A DNA stretch of 64,000 bases from the NCBI RefSeq assembly GCF_024529955.1, contig NZ_AP024854.1:2418001-2482000 (forward strand), written 5' to 3'. Below the pieces are notes generated by a model. The model saw only the letters and a program-made list of their open reading frames with translations, did no database searches and had not been told where the DNA came from. Source of the DNA: Photobacterium toruni. Lineage in GTDB: Bacteria > Pseudomonadota > Gammaproteobacteria > Enterobacterales > Vibrionaceae. This document shows, in pieces, positions 30,195 through 41,793 of the stretch. Positions within the stretch are counted from its first letter, which is position 1. Every line of letters begins with the position of its first letter. Both the position numbers and the translations under genes were made by a program.

Positions 30195-30797
30195 AAATAA
30201 ATAGCCTCTGTAACCTGATAGCGCTCGCCAATTTCAGGTAAAAATAGTCAGCCTAACATTGAGCTAGCCTGACAGAATAAAAATGATTTGGTTTATTTTA
30301 AACAAAGATGACCAAGAGATCATCATAGATAAATGATAATCCGCATTTAACTGTTATTTATCGACTAATTATTTTGTGATACCGCGATTAAAATACCAAA
30401 GCTGAATATTGGCGGTAATAATAATTAGTATCTATTTATTGTTAGCGCTTACTATCATTTCTGGCTTTATCCCTAAATACAAAAAAAGTATCTTGCTTAT
30501 TCAACATAAAAAAGCGCGTCAAATCACACTATTAGAAATTAAAATATCTTTTTAAGCATAAAAAATATTTTAATTTCTAAATAGACCTAAAATATAAAAA
30601 ATAATTAGAACTTTTACTTATTATAATAACACACTGATTAATAAGATAATAAAAGACTAGAAAACGAAAAAAATCCACATATAAACTATTTTTCAGTTTT
30701 TTTTACTAACATATTGTCAATGACACAAGTAAAAAGGACGTCATAACATTTAGTAATAAAATGTAACTTATAAAAAATACATATAAAGGATTCGGCA
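30195..30797. other. Long AT-rich intergenic region between greA and porin
   Basis: 603 bp without a credible gene. It must hold divergent promoters for greA and the porin. AAGGA sits 8 nt before the porin ATG. It contains a perfect 16-bp inverted repeat (listed separately). No OmpR, ToxR or CRP site could be named with confidence by eye. Confidence 0.6.
30532..30580. repeat. Perfect 16-bp inverted repeat in porin upstream region
   Basis: Arms 30532-30547 and 30565-30580 are exact reverse complements, separated by 17 nt that add four further A-T pairs after one mismatch. Almost entirely A/T. Lies about 218 bp before the porin start. Confidence 0.85.
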
Positions 30798-31871
30798 ATG
30801 AACAAGAACTTAATTGCTTTAGCAATAGCAGCAGCGACTTTCTCTGGCGCAGTATCAGCGGCAACAGTTTATTCAGATGACACTTCTAGCCTAGCTATCG
30901 GCGGCCGTGTAGAAGCTCGCGCTCAAGGCTTAAATGGTAATATTCAAGACACTTCTCGTGCACGTGTTAACATTGATGCTCAAACTAAAATTAATGATGA
31001 CCTAACTGCTGTTGGTTTCTTTGAGCATGAATTTAAAACATCTCAATACCCTGGTAGCGCTGAAGATGGTAGTGAAAATAACGACTTCAATTCTGCTGAT
31101 GGTGAAAACGATTATAACCGTTACCTATATGTAGGTGTTAAGAGCAATACTTATGGCCAAATCGTTTACGGTAAAGCTGACGGCTCTCTAGGTATGCTAA
31201 CTGATTTTACCGATATCATGGAATATTACGGTAACGAAGCAGGTAATAAAATCGCAGCAGCTGACCGTACAACAAACAACCTTGTTTACACTGGCGTAAT
31301 TGGCGGTTTAACAGTTAAAGCAAACTACGTTGCTAACGGTAAAACAAAAGATAGCCAAAAAAATACTACAGGCTACTCTTTCGCAACCAAATATGACTTC
31401 AACAATGGTCTTGCTGCTGGTATTGGTTACGGTCAGCAGAAAAACCAAGGTGCTAATGAGAATACCAATTTAAATGCAAACCAAACTTTTGCATCAGTAT
31501 CTTACACTATGGGTGATTTATACGTTGCTGGTCTATACCAATATGCACGTAACGTAGGTTACCTATATTCAACAGCTGATACTACAAATACTGATTACCA
31601 AGGTTTCTCTCTAGCATCTAGCTACACCATCAATAAAGTTGTTCTACGTTCTACATATAACTTTATGGAAAACACAGATTCAAACAACAAGATGGCAAAT
31701 GCACTAGACTTTGACGCTACCTACTTCTTCACTTCTAATTTCCGTGCTTATGCTGGTTACACTATTAACCTATTAAACAAAGCAAATGCAGAGAAAATTT
31801 CAGGCACAGCAACACCAGCTGCATACCTATACGATGACCAATTCGCTCTAGGTGCTCGTTACGACTTCTAA
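30798..31871 (+). CDS. Outer-membrane general porin, OmpU-like
   Basis: 357-residue precursor: cleavable signal (cleavage probable after GAVSA, residue 21), then amphipathic beta-strands and the C-terminal aromatic ending GARYDF needed for BAM-dependent insertion. The opening strand segment SLAIGGRVEARAQG and RARVNIDAQT follow the gammaproteobacterial trimeric porin pattern, and YVGVKSNTYGQIVYGKADG resembles the constriction-loop region. Closest in style to OmpU/OmpL/OmpH porins of Vibrio and Photobacterium, but a specific name is not justified. Strong terminator follows; monocistronic. Confidence 0.93.
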   Translation: MNKNLIALAIAAATFSGAVSAATVYSDDTSSLAIGGRVEARAQGLNGNIQDTSRARVNIDAQTKINDDLTAVGFFEHEFKTSQYPGSAEDGSENNDFNSADGENDYNRYLYVGVKSNTYGQIVYGKADGSLGMLTDFTDIMEYYGNEAGNKIAAADRTTNNLVYTGVIGGLTVKANYVANGKTKDSQKNTTGYSFATKYDFNNGLAAGIGYGQQKNQGANENTNLNANQTFASVSYTMGDLYVAGLYQYARNVGYLYSTADTTNTDYQGFSLASSYTINKVVLRSTYNFMENTDSNNKMANALDFDATYFFTSNFRAYAGYTINLLNKANAEKISGTATPAAYLYDDQFALGARYDF

Positions 31872-31895
31872 TTTTAATAATTAAAAGCGTACTAA

Positions 31896-31925
31896 AAAAG
31901 CGTCGGCCTCGGTCGGCGCTTTTTG
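31896..31925 (+). terminator. Terminator of porin gene
   Basis: Hairpin of AAAAGCG...CGCTTTTT with inner TCGG/TCGG-type pairs including G-T pairs, followed by TTTTTG; 25 bp after the porin stop. Confidence 0.85.
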
Positions 31926-32025
31926 TTATTTAATCGCACAGGAACACAACACAGGTACGTTTTTACTAACTATCCTAAAAACGCTATTATTACGACTAAC
32001 TCTCTTCATTCAATTGTATTCTGAT

Positions 32026-33429
32026 ATGCTTAAACGACTTATTTGTTCTGCACTGCTGCTCACAAGCATGCCTTCATTTGCTGCATTTGCGCCTCAGCAA
32101 GCTCTCAAGCAATTACCAACAGGCAGTGACGCCTCACTATTAGTAGTTAACCCTTCAACTAACAAGGTTATTTATCAGCATCAAGCAAGCCATTTGCAAG
32201 CTCCTGCTAGCACACAAAAATTATTAACAGCACTTGCGGCAAAATTGTATTTAGGCAATGACTTCCGTTTTAGCACTAACCTTGAGACCCAAGGCCATAA
32301 TGTTATTTTGAATTTCAGTGGTGATCCGACCCTAAAAAGCAGTGATATTGCTAATCTGTTACGCCAACTCAAGCAGCAAGGTGTAACGACCATTAAAGGT
32401 AACCTTTACCTTAATGGGGGGCATTTCACGGGCTTTGAACATGCCGTTGGTTCGCCGTGGGATATGCTAACGCAATGCTACAGTGCACCTTCAAGCAGTA
32501 TTACGTTAGAGCATAACTGTTTTGAAGGGGCACTATATTCAAATATGACCTTTGGTGCCAAAACACGCTTAAATATTCCTCGTCACCAGCCTATAACCGC
32601 AATTAATGATGCTATTGTGGTGACGAAAGCACAGCAAAAAGATCAACATTGTGAGTTATCTCTGCAAGCAAATGATAATAATAGCTACCACATCACAGGC
32701 TGTACTCAACCCAAAAAAGATCCATTAGCACTACGATTTGCGGTTCAAAATACCACCTTGTACTCCACCGCCATTATTAAGCGCGAATTAAAACAAGCAG
32801 GTATACATTTAGACGGTAAAATATTACGGAATGACACTGTTAACGGTAAGATTATTGCAACTCATCAGTCTGCACCATTAACAACACTGCTATATATTAT
32901 GCTTAAACGCTCAGATAATTTATTTGCCGATAACCTAGCGAAAACTATGGGTGCTAAATACTTTAATCAAGCGGGTAATTATGCCAATGGCGTAGCGGCA
33001 ATTAAGGCTATTCTAAAACAAAAAGCCAATATTGATTTATCTAACACCATCATGGTTGATGGTTCAGGCCTTTCACGTAACAACCGCTTAAATACACATG
33101 ACCTAATGGAAGTGCTTACTTACATTTATCATCATCCTAAGCTAGGGTTAATGACCGATTTACCCGTTGCAGGTAAGAGTGGCACCCTTCAATATCGCAA
33201 AAGTGTTCAAAAGCTACCGTTAAAAAATAATATTATTGCCAAAACAGGCTCATTATTTGGAACTTATAATCTTGCTGGTATTATTAAAACTAAATCAGGT
33301 GAGCCACTATTATTTGTACAGCTGGTAACTAACTATTACCCAACAGATGCCGAATTAAAGGCGAGTCCGTTACCGCCAATCAATCAGTTTGAAAAGCAAT
33401 ATTATACGTCGCTATATAATAATTACTGA
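32026..33429 (+). CDS. dacB: D-alanyl-D-alanine carboxypeptidase/endopeptidase PBP4
   Basis: 467-residue class C penicillin-binding protein trimming peptidoglycan cross-links in the periplasm. Signal peptide about 1-19 (cleaved near PSFA). Active-site triad: SxxK at S62-K65 (APASTQKLLTA), SDN in KRSDNLFADNLAK and KTG in AKTGSLFGTYNLAG. The large insertion domain between SxxK and SDN is present. The ATG at 32026 is chosen; a TTG four codons earlier is open but less likely. Follows the porin gene after its terminator. Confidence 0.94.
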   Translation: MLKRLICSALLLTSMPSFAAFAPQQALKQLPTGSDASLLVVNPSTNKVIYQHQASHLQAPASTQKLLTALAAKLYLGNDFRFSTNLETQGHNVILNFSGDPTLKSSDIANLLRQLKQQGVTTIKGNLYLNGGHFTGFEHAVGSPWDMLTQCYSAPSSSITLEHNCFEGALYSNMTFGAKTRLNIPRHQPITAINDAIVVTKAQQKDQHCELSLQANDNNSYHITGCTQPKKDPLALRFAVQNTTLYSTAIIKRELKQAGIHLDGKILRNDTVNGKIIATHQSAPLTTLLYIMLKRSDNLFADNLAKTMGAKYFNQAGNYANGVAAIKAILKQKANIDLSNTIMVDGSGLSRNNRLNTHDLMEVLTYIYHHPKLGLMTDLPVAGKSGTLQYRKSVQKLPLKNNIIAKTGSLFGTYNLAGIIKTKSGEPLLFVQLVTNYYPTDAELKASPLPPINQFEKQYYTSLYNNY

Positions 33430-33459
33430 TTGACTGACAATATTCGTTAGCAATATCTA

Positions 33460-33520
33460 AAAGCCCTATTTATCGATGATAATCTTAAAAACATTCATCA
33501 ATAAACAGGGCTTTTTTAAA
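33460..33520 (+). terminator. Terminator of dacB
   Basis: About 20-bp stem (33460-33479 with 33497-33516, two mismatches), beginning AAAGCCCT and closing AGGGCTTT, followed by a T-tract (CTTTTTT). Confidence 0.8.
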
Positions 33521-33577
33521 ACAGTTAATCACAATTACCATAATTAACGGTTAACTAATACGCCATAACCATCATAA

Positions 33578-34438
33578 TTAATGGCCTAGCCCAAGGATCC
33601 AATTAATGGTGCTAAAATAAATAACCATCCCTGTAATATCAACCATTGAAGCTAATACGGGGCTTACAAGCACTGCAGGATCTAGGTTAAATGCACGCGC
33701 AATTAATGGCAATAATCCCCCAGCACTGGTTGATACCACCACTTGAATAGAAATAGCAATACCAATTGCTAATGCAACCATATTAAGGCTTATTCCGGCA
33801 GGTAATACCACATGACCACTAAAGAATACCACTCGACCAACGATCACAGCCGCTAATCCAAACGCAATCACTAATGAAACACGAAATTCTTTCCATAAGA
33901 CCGCCATCCAATCTCGAGATCGTATTTCCTCCATCGCTAATGCACGTACAACAAGCGTCGCTGCTTGCGAACCGGTATTACCACCAGCAGCAGCTATCAC
34001 AGGCATATAAATAGCCAGTAACACTAATTGGCTTAATGTGTCTTCATAATGAGAGATAATCAAACCTGAAATAATGCCCATTAAAGCTAAACCAACAATC
34101 CAACCAATGCGTTCGCGCACGTGACTAAATACACTATTTTGTAAATAATGCCCTACAGGTTCAACTTCAGAACAAATCAACCCTAATCCATTAGCCAATT
34201 GTCGCACTTTAACGTCTTCTTTACGTTCATCAAGACGATCAAGTAATAATTGAACATGGCGTAAAGGGCATTCATGAAGCATAACTAATGCTTCGGGTAA
34301 GGCCATTTTTGCTAATAATTGTGCTTGCTCATCTAAATCATATTTTAGAAAAGCATTGCGCACAGCTAAAGCATCGCGTTGATCTAAGTTAGCAGTTGTT
34401 GCAGCAGCGGCATAGGCTGCAAAATTCATTACTGTCAT
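33578..34438 (-). CDS. MgtE-family Mg2+ transporter, short form lacking CBS domains
   Basis: 286 residues instead of the about 450 of full MgtE. Residues 1-110 resemble part of the MgtE N domain (helical LAKMALPEALVMLHECP, LLLDRLDE), there is no CBS pair, and the five-helix pore domain is complete: GNTGSQAATLVVRAL between helices 2 and 3 regions, VVVSTSAGGLLPLIA, and the metal-coordinating aspartate in MVDITGMVIY. Function is probably Mg2+ or another divalent cation flux without the CBS-type magnesium gate. ATGs at 34438 and 34429 are both possible. A 530-bp gap precedes it. Confidence 0.82.
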   Translation of the reverse strand: MTVMNFAAYAAAATTANLDQRDALAVRNAFLKYDLDEQAQLLAKMALPEALVMLHECPLRHVQLLLDRLDERKEDVKVRQLANGLGLICSEVEPVGHYLQNSVFSHVRERIGWIVGLALMGIISGLIISHYEDTLSQLVLLAIYMPVIAAAGGNTGSQAATLVVRALAMEEIRSRDWMAVLWKEFRVSLVIAFGLAAVIVGRVVFFSGHVVLPAGISLNMVALAIGIAISIQVVVSTSAGGLLPLIARAFNLDPAVLVSPVLASMVDITGMVIYFSTINWILGLGH

Positions 34439-34875
34439 GACAGGTTTCCCGGTTAACTGATACTCAAATAAGAGTAATAAGTAGCGACCGTCACAATTTA
34501 AATCTTGGTCCTCACTATAGCAGGCATGCCATTAGGCCTACCGCTAATAACAGCCATAAATAGACTGGTATTGAAGGTATTCAATAGTCAAATTGCATTG
34601 AAATATAAACGGGAAAATCGAGGAAAGATGTCGTGGATAAGTTATCGCACTAAAAGAAGGACATATTATTCCGAGCCTGGCAGCACGGAACTGTTACAAA
34701 TACCGTTGCTAGACTTGATTTTCCACCATCATACTCGGGGGCTGGTCGGTATCGTTCACTTACATCTCCAAAAATATATCGCCTACTGCGACGACTGCAT
34801 TGTACGCTATTAGTACATTGCTGCAACCAAATCTAGTATTTTCTAAAACACAACAAGCGATAATGCTATAAAATA
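34439..34875. other. Gene-poor region upstream of the MgtE gene, possible structured leader
   Basis: No convincing gene. The 34640-34810 portion is visibly richer in G+C than its flanks and holds short inverted repeats, such as TTCCG/CGGAA (34669-34690) and ATACCG/CGGTAT (34701-34755 region). On the minus strand it would be the 5' leader of the MgtE mRNA. I cannot match it to the M-box, mgtA-leader or another known riboswitch by eye. Confidence 0.4.
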
Positions 34876-34905
34876 AAAAGCCGATCATTTTCATGATCGG
34901 CTTTT
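34876..34905 (-). terminator. Terminator of carAB
   Basis: Perfect 13-bp stem (34876-34888 with 34893-34905), loop TTTC; T-rich after it on the minus strand. Two extra hairpins lie between it and the carB stop: 34917-34924/34930-34937 and CCAATA/TATTGG around 34947-34968. Confidence 0.9.
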
Positions 34906-34969
34906 CTATCTTTTCTAGCACTGACACTATCAGTGCTATTTTATAACCAATAACAATTCTGCTATTGGA

Positions 34970-37900
34970 TTATTTGATCATTGCATGTAGCTCTTGAATT
35001 GAGGTGACAGTATTACGATCATCCGCAGTGTGCGCTAAACAAGCAGCAAAACCAGCATTTAAGGTCGTGGTGTAATTTACCTTCTCAGCAAGAGCACTAC
35101 GACGTAATACTTTTGAATCTTCAATTGCTTGACGACCTTCTGCTGTATTTACGATGTAGGTGTATTCATTATTCTTAATACGGTCAAGAATATGAGGACG
35201 TCCTTCATGTACCTTGTTAACTAAACGAGGATTAATACCCGCTTCGCCTAAGATAACGGCAGTGCCGTGAGTTGCATCAAGTTGATAGCCAAGTTTGATT
35301 AACTTAGACGCTAAATCAACCACACGTTTCTTATCACCCTCACGAACCGATAGCAGTGCACGGCCACCTTCAGGGTATTCTTTACCACAACCAAGCTCTG
35401 CTTTAGCAAACGCTTCTGCAAACGTATTACCAATACCCATTACCTCACCTGTTGAGCGCATTTCTGGGCCTAACAATGGGTCAACACCTGGGAATTTATT
35501 AAACGGTAACACCACTTCTTTTACAGAGTAATACGGTGGAATAACTTCTTTCGTAAAACCTTGTGAATCAAGAGATTGGCCAGCCATTACACGTGCGGCA
35601 ATTTTTGCAACAGGTACGCCAGTTGCTTTTGATACAAAGGGTACTGTACGCGCAGCACGAGGATTAACTTCAATTAAGTAAACTTCGTTATCTTTAACGG
35701 CGAACTGAGTATTCATTAAACCACGAACCCCAAGTTCAAACGCCAAGTTCTTCACTTGCTCACGCATCACGTTCTGAATTTCTTTGCTCAGCGTATAAGC
35801 AGGCAATGAACAGGCTGAGTCACCTGAGTGAACACCCGCTTGCTCAATGTGCTCCATGATGCCAGCAATAACAACTTGCTCTCCATCACAAATCGCATCA
35901 ACGTCAACTTCAATAGCATCGTCAAGGAAACGGTCAAGCAATACTGGCGATTCATTTGAAACACTAACAGCTTCGTTAAAGTAACGACGTAAATCTTGCT
36001 CATCGTAGACAATTTCCATCGCGCGACCGCCAAGTACATATGATGGGCGCACAACTAATGGGAAACCGATGATTTTAGATTTTTCAATCGCCTGTTCCAT
36101 CGTCGTAACGGTTGCGTTTTCTGGTTGTAATAAACCTAAACGGTCAACAGCTTGCTGGAAACGTTCACGATCTTCAGCGCGGTCAATAGCATCTGGGCTA
36201 GTACCAATAATTGGCACACCTGCAGCTTCTAGTGCACGTGCTAATTTAAGAGGTGTTTGACCACCGTACTGAACGATAACACCTTTGGGTTTTTCAACGC
36301 GGGCAATCGCTAATACATCTTCCAGTGTTACTGGTTCAAAGTATAAACGGTCAGAAGTATCATAGTCAGTTGATACTGTCTCAGGATTACAGTTCACCAT
36401 GATAGTTTCATAACCATCTTCACGTAGTGCTAATGATGCATGGACACAACAGTAATCAAATTCAATACCTTGACCGATACGGTTCGGGCCACCACCAAGA
36501 ATCATGATTTTTTCTTTAGTGGTTGGATTTGCTTCACATTCCTCATCGTATGATGAATACATGTAAGCCGTATCTGATGAAAACTCTGCAGCACAGGTAT
36601 CAACACGCTTGTACACTGGGTGAATATTGTATTGGTCACGCAGTTTACGAATTTCGCTTTCTGCTACACCAAGCAATTTAGCTAAACGTGCATCAGCAAA
36701 GCCTTTACGCTTAAGTGCTCGTAGTGACTGTTCATTTAAACCTGCGAAACCTGCGGCTTTAACGCGTGCTTCATCTTTAATGATGTCTTCAATTTGAACC
36801 AAGAACCAACGGTCAATACCGGTTAGATTAAAGATACCATCAACAGACATCCCCGCACGGAACGCATCCCCGATATACCAAATACGCTCAGCACCCGCGG
36901 CTTTTAATTCATAACGAATTTTGCTCATTGCATCAGGTTCTTCAAGATCAACCATCTCGTCAAAACCGTTAGCACCCACTTCGAGGCCACGTAATGCTTT
37001 GTGCAATGACTCTTGTTGGTTACGACCAATCGCCATTACTTCACCCACAGACTTCATCTGAGTAGTAAGACGGTCATTGGCACCGGCAAATTTCTCAAAG
37101 TTAAAACGTGGAATTTTGGTTACAACATAATCGATGGTTGGTTCAAATGATGCTGGTGTCGCACCACCTGTAATATCATTCATTAGCTCATCAAGGGTGA
37201 AACCAATTGCTAACTTTGCCGCAATTTTAGCAATCGGAAAACCCGTTGCTTTAGATGCTAATGCTGATGAACGTGATACGCGTGGATTCATCTCGATGAT
37301 AACCATACGGCCATCTTGAGGATTAATACCAAACTGTACGTTTGAACCACCTGTTTCAACACCGATTTCACGCAAGACTGCTAACGAGGCATTACGCATT
37401 AACTGATATTCTTTATCTGTCAGCGTTTGCGCAGGAGCGACTGTGATTGAGTCACCAGTATGAATACCCATCGGATCAAAGTTTTCAATCGCACATACGA
37501 TGATGCAGTTGTCGTTTTTATCACGAACCACTTCCATCTCGTATTCTTTCCAGCCAATCAGTGATTCATCAATCAACAATTCACTGGTTGGCGATAAATC
37601 TAAGCCGCGAGAACAGATTTCTTCAAATTCTTCTTTATTGTATGCAATACCGCCACCCGTACCACCCATCGTAAATGACGGACGAATAATACAAGGGAAA
37701 CCCACCATATCGAGCACTTTATACGCTTCTTCCATGGTAGTTGCAGTATCGGCACGAGGACACTCAAGACCAATAGATTTCATTGCTTTGTCAAAACGAG
37801 AGCGGTTTTCAGCTTTATCAATTGCGTCAGCTGTTGCGCCAATCATTTCAACATTAAATTCTTTTAATACGCCATATTTTTCAAGATCTAACGCACAGTT

Positions 37901-38188
37901 AAGTGCAGTTTGGCCACCCATCGTAGGCAATACTGCATCTGGACGTTCTTTTTCGATGATCTTGCGTACTACTTCCCAGTGAATAGGCTCAATGTATGTT
38001 GCATCCGCCATATCAGGATCAGTCATGATCGTTGCCGGGTTAGAGTTAACCAGAATAACGCGGTAACCCTCTTCACGCAGCGCTTTACATGCTTGTGCAC
38101 CAGAGTAGTCGAATTCACACGCTTGACCGATAACAATCGGACCAGCACCTAAGATTAATACACTTTTAATGTCAGTACGTTTTGGCAT
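34970..38188 (-). CDS. carB: Carbamoyl-phosphate synthase large subunit
   Basis: 1072 residues, about the E. coli length (1073). Two homologous ATP-grasp halves: [26 protein letters not shown] starts the first and [24 protein letters not shown] the second; the C-terminal allosteric domain (about 935-1072) responds to UMP and ornithine in E. coli. Makes carbamoyl phosphate for pyrimidines and arginine with CarA. 16 bp downstream of carA, clearly co-transcribed. Confidence 0.98.
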   Translation of the reverse strand: MPKRTDIKSVLILGAGPIVIGQACEFDYSGAQACKALREEGYRVILVNSNPATIMTDPDMADATYIEPIHWEVVRKIIEKERPDAVLPTMGGQTALNCALDLEKYGVLKEFNVEMIGATADAIDKAENRSRFDKAMKSIGLECPRADTATTMEEAYKVLDMVGFPCIIRPSFTMGGTGGGIAYNKEEFEEICSRGLDLSPTSELLIDESLIGWKEYEMEVVRDKNDNCIIVCAIENFDPMGIHTGDSITVAPAQTLTDKEYQLMRNASLAVLREIGVETGGSNVQFGINPQDGRMVIIEMNPRVSRSSALASKATGFPIAKIAAKLAIGFTLDELMNDITGGATPASFEPTIDYVVTKIPRFNFEKFAGANDRLTTQMKSVGEVMAIGRNQQESLHKALRGLEVGANGFDEMVDLEEPDAMSKIRYELKAAGAERIWYIGDAFRAGMSVDGIFNLTGIDRWFLVQIEDIIKDEARVKAAGFAGLNEQSLRALKRKGFADARLAKLLGVAESEIRKLRDQYNIHPVYKRVDTCAAEFSSDTAYMYSSYDEECEANPTTKEKIMILGGGPNRIGQGIEFDYCCVHASLALREDGYETIMVNCNPETVSTDYDTSDRLYFEPVTLEDVLAIARVEKPKGVIVQYGGQTPLKLARALEAAGVPIIGTSPDAIDRAEDRERFQQAVDRLGLLQPENATVTTMEQAIEKSKIIGFPLVVRPSYVLGGRAMEIVYDEQDLRRYFNEAVSVSNESPVLLDRFLDDAIEVDVDAICDGEQVVIAGIMEHIEQAGVHSGDSACSLPAYTLSKEIQNVMREQVKNLAFELGVRGLMNTQFAVKDNEVYLIEVNPRAARTVPFVSKATGVPVAKIAARVMAGQSLDSQGFTKEVIPPYYSVKEVVLPFNKFPGVDPLLGPEMRSTGEVMGIGNTFAEAFAKAELGCGKEYPEGGRALLSVREGDKKRVVDLASKLIKLGYQLDATHGTAVILGEAGINPRLVNKVHEGRPHILDRIKNNEYTYIVNTAEGRQAIEDSKVLRRSALAEKVNYTTTLNAGFAACLAHTADDRNTVTSIQELHAMIK

Positions 38189-38204
38189 TTTTACTACTCC
38201 CGGT

Positions 38205-39344
38205 TTAAGCGCTGTGTTTCTTAATTAATTCGATAAAGTGATCAAATAGTGGTGCTGCATCATGAGGACCAGGGCTTGCTTCTGGGTGGCCTTGGAAACT
38301 AAATGCAGGCTTGTCGGTACGATGGATACCTTGTAGAGAGCCATCAAACAGGGATTTATGTGTTGCTCGTAAATTATCAGGTAAGGTTGCTTCATCAGCG
38401 GCAAAACCGTGGTTCTGGCTGGTGATCATTACCACATCACGTTCAAGATCTTTTACTGGGTGGTTTGCACCATGGTGTCCAAATTTCATCTTCACCGTTT
38501 GAGCACCACTCGCTAAGGCTAAGATCTGGTGTCCAAGGCAGATACCAAAAATAGGTAAGTTTTTATCTAGAAATACTTTGGTTGCTTCAATCGCATAAGT
38601 ACATGGCGCAGGATCGCCAGGACCATTGGATAAGAAAATACCATTGGGATTTAATGCTAACACTTCTTCAGCGGTTGTTTGCGCAGGTACTACCGTTAGA
38701 CGGCAGCCACGATCAACCAACATACGCAGAATATTACGTTTAGCACCAAAGTCATAGGCAACAACATGGTACGGTAGTTCACTGTCATCTTTTGCAGCAG
38801 GTAAACCGCCCGTTAATGTCCATGAACCTTGCTTCCAGCTATAAGTCTCTGTTGTGGTCACCTCTTTTGCCAAGTCCATGCCTTTAAGACCAGGAAATGC
38901 TTGAGCTTGAGCAAGTGCCGCAGCTTCATCAAGGTGGTCCCCTGCAACGATGCAACCGTTCTGAGCACCTTTTTCACGTAGAATTCGCGTTAATTTGCGA
39001 GTATCAATATCAGCGATACCGACGATATTTTGTGATTTAAGATAATCAGAAAGGGATTGTTCACAGCGGAAGTTAGAAGCGATAAGAGGAAGATCACGAA
39101 TGACTAAACCTTGAGCATGAATTGCCGTTGATTCTTCGTCTTCAGTATTAGTGCCAGTGTTGCCAATATGGGGATAGGTAAGAGTAACGATCTGTTGCGA
39201 GTAAGAGGGGTCAGTGAGAATTTCCTGATACCCCGTCATCGAGGTATTAAAAACAACTTCACCAACAGCCGAACCATCTGCCCCAATGGACACGCCGCGG
39301 AACACTGTCCCATCTTCAAGGACTAACAGCGCAGATTTGCTCAA
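38205..39344 (-). CDS. carA: Carbamoyl-phosphate synthase small subunit (glutaminase)
   Basis: 379-residue class I glutamine amidotransferase subunit that feeds ammonia to CarB. Nucleophile cysteine in [17 protein letters not shown] and the His-Glu pair in [11 protein letters not shown]. Conserved N-terminus [15 protein letters not shown] starts one or two residues after a TTG at 39344, which has a GGAGG box five bases upstream; longer ATG-started versions would add non-conserved residues. First gene of carAB. E. coli carA also uses an unusual start, so TTG here is credible. Confidence 0.95.
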   Translation of the reverse strand: MSKSALLVLEDGTVFRGVSIGADGSAVGEVVFNTSMTGYQEILTDPSYSQQIVTLTYPHIGNTGTNTEDEESTAIHAQGLVIRDLPLIASNFRCEQSLSDYLKSQNIVGIADIDTRKLTRILREKGAQNGCIVAGDHLDEAAALAQAQAFPGLKGMDLAKEVTTTETYSWKQGSWTLTGGLPAAKDDSELPYHVVAYDFGAKRNILRMLVDRGCRLTVVPAQTTAEEVLALNPNGIFLSNGPGDPAPCTYAIEATKVFLDKNLPIFGICLGHQILALASGAQTVKMKFGHHGANHPVKDLERDVVMITSQNHGFAADEATLPDNLRATHKSLFDGSLQGIHRTDKPAFSFQGHPEASPGPHDAAPLFDHFIELIKKHSA

Positions 39345-39863
39345 GACAACCTCCAAAAAAATAAAAATGCAATTAAAACAGATAAACTTGCAACTACCCA
39401 TTCCATTTAATACCAAAAACCTTCAACTACTGATTTTTGACAAATTGCGCAAATTCTATGGATCAGTTAGCAATCTGTCAACATTTACTCGTAATTAAAT
39501 TTAAATAATCACACATAAGTACTACTTTTTAAGCCAAACACTGTAAATAACAACTTTAATTGCAACTTTAGGACTATCAAATAACATTAGCTAAAATGTA
39601 ATCGATTGCCTAGGTTGCAAATACGTTAATCAAAATTAAAATCGCACGCAAACGATAAAATATTCATACTTAATATACAAAAATCAACATAAAGCAACAA
39701 AAATAACTCTAACCATCCATTTACCCAATAAAAGTAAGGCTTATTTTCATTTTTCACTCTAGTTGATATTTCGAACAGCAACTTTCCTTTTAACCTGTTA
39801 ATTAATGCATAACTATCCTTTTAATTTACATAAACAACAATGGTACTTTCCTTTATTCAGATA
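39345..39863. other. AT-rich promoter region of carAB
   Basis: About 520 bp with no credible gene, upstream of carA on the minus strand and beyond the end of dapB. In enterobacteria this region carries tandem promoters controlled by pyrimidines, purines and arginine. I found only a half-good ARG-box-like sequence near 39655-39670 and do not claim it. Confidence 0.5.
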
Positions 39864-39889
39864 CAAAAAAACCTGCCATCAGGCAGGTT
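39864..39889 (-). terminator. Terminator of dapB
   Basis: Perfect 8-bp stem AACCTGCC/GGCAGGTT (39870-39877 and 39882-39889), 4-nt loop, then TTTTTTGTAT on the minus strand; 24 bp after the dapB stop. Confidence 0.92.
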
Positions 39890-39913
39890 ATTGGCAATTA
39901 TTACCGCTGATTT

Positions 39914-40741
<828 letters not shown>

Positions 40742-40784
40742 CTATTTATAATAAGATACTCCACTGTAGCTTGTTGACTATGAT

Positions 40785-40812
40785 AAAAAAAGCCCCAGTC
40801 TTCACTGAGGCT
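40785..40812 (-). terminator. Terminator of ispH operon
   Basis: Stem AGCC-C-CAGT with ACTG-A-GGCT (40791-40799 and 40804-40812), 4-nt loop, followed on the minus strand by TTTTTTATCA. Confidence 0.88.
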
Positions 40813-40836
40813 CATCAATCATTAACAAACACTGTC

Positions 40837-41784
40837 TTAGATATTTTTTACTTGTAATTCTCGTGGTACTTCAAAGAACATATTTTCTTCACGTCCCGAT
40901 AATTCATCAACATCAGCAGCATCAGTCAGCTGTTTAATTCGAGTAATGATTTGATTCACTAACGCTTCAGGGGCCGATGCTCCGGCAGTGACACCAACGA
41001 GGTTTTTACCTTCAAACCACTGCGGATCAATATCTTCAGCACTATCGGTTAGATAGCTAGGAGTCCCTAATTTAATTGCAAGCTCACTCAATCGATTAGA
41101 ATTTGATGAGTTTTTAGAACCAACAACAATCATTACATCAACCATTGCAGCCATTTCACGTACGGCATCTTGACGGTTTTGGGTTGCATAACAGATATCA
41201 TCTTTACGTGGTCCTTGAATCTCAGGAAACAATTGACGTAAGCGATCGATAACATCAGCAGTTTCATCAACAGATAAAGTAGTTTGGCTAACAAAATGTA
41301 AATTTGATGGATCTTTAACGACCAACGCATCAACATCTTGTGGTTTCTCAACCAAATACATTCCACCATCATGGTTGGCATATTGCCCCATCGTACCTTC
41401 AACTTCTGGATGTCCGGCATGACCAATCAACACCACTTCCATTGCTTTACGGCTAGCACGAGCCACTTCCATATGCACTTTTGTTACCAATGGGCAAGTC
41501 GCATCAAATACTGTTAACTGACGATCTTTCGCTTCTTTTCTAACTGCTTGAGACACACCATGAGCTGAAAAGATCACGATATTATCATCAGGTACTTCGC
41601 TTAACTCTTCGACAAAAATAGCACCACGCTGCTTAAGACCTTCAACAACAAAGCGGTTATGAACCACTTCATGACGCACATAAATAGGCGGCTGATACAT
41701 TTCTAATGCGCGTTCAACAATGCTAATTGCACGATCAACACCAGCACAAAAACCCCGTGGATTTGCGAGTAATATTTTCATCAT
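40837..41784 (-). CDS. ispH: 4-hydroxy-3-methylbut-2-enyl diphosphate reductase
   Basis: 315-residue Fe-S enzyme making IPP and DMAPP in the MEP isoprenoid pathway. The three cluster cysteines are visible in [28 protein letters not shown] and [14 protein letters not shown]; the catalytic glutamate lies in [12 protein letters not shown]. Two adjacent ATGs (41784 and 41781) are possible. Last gene of the ribF-ileS-lspA-fkpB-ispH cluster, 9 bp after fkpB. Confidence 0.97.
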   Translation of the reverse strand: MMKILLANPRGFCAGVDRAISIVERALEMYQPPIYVRHEVVHNRFVVEGLKQRGAIFVEELSEVPDDNIVIFSAHGVSQAVRKEAKDRQLTVFDATCPLVTKVHMEVARASRKAMEVVLIGHAGHPEVEGTMGQYANHDGGMYLVEKPQDVDALVVKDPSNLHFVSQTTLSVDETADVIDRLRQLFPEIQGPRKDDICYATQNRQDAVREMAAMVDVMIVVGSKNSSNSNRLSELAIKLGTPSYLTDSAEDIDPQWFEGKNLVGVTAGASAPEALVNQIITRIKQLTDAADVDELSGREENMFFEVPRELQVKNI

Positions 41785-41793
41785 TTATGGCTC

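Noticed and set aside
34505-34813. Plus-strand open frame of 102 codons upstream of the MgtE gene
   Set aside because: No recognisable domain, no ribosome-binding site, and unusual composition; more likely non-coding leader sequence of the minus-strand gene.
39345-39416. 24-codon upstream extension of the carA frame with ATG start
   Set aside because: Non-conserved and includes the GGAGG ribosome-binding site used by the TTG start.
39655-39670. Half-good ARG-box-like sequence in the carAB upstream region
   Set aside because: Only one half resembles the ArgR consensus (TGAAT...); AT-rich DNA gives such matches by chance.
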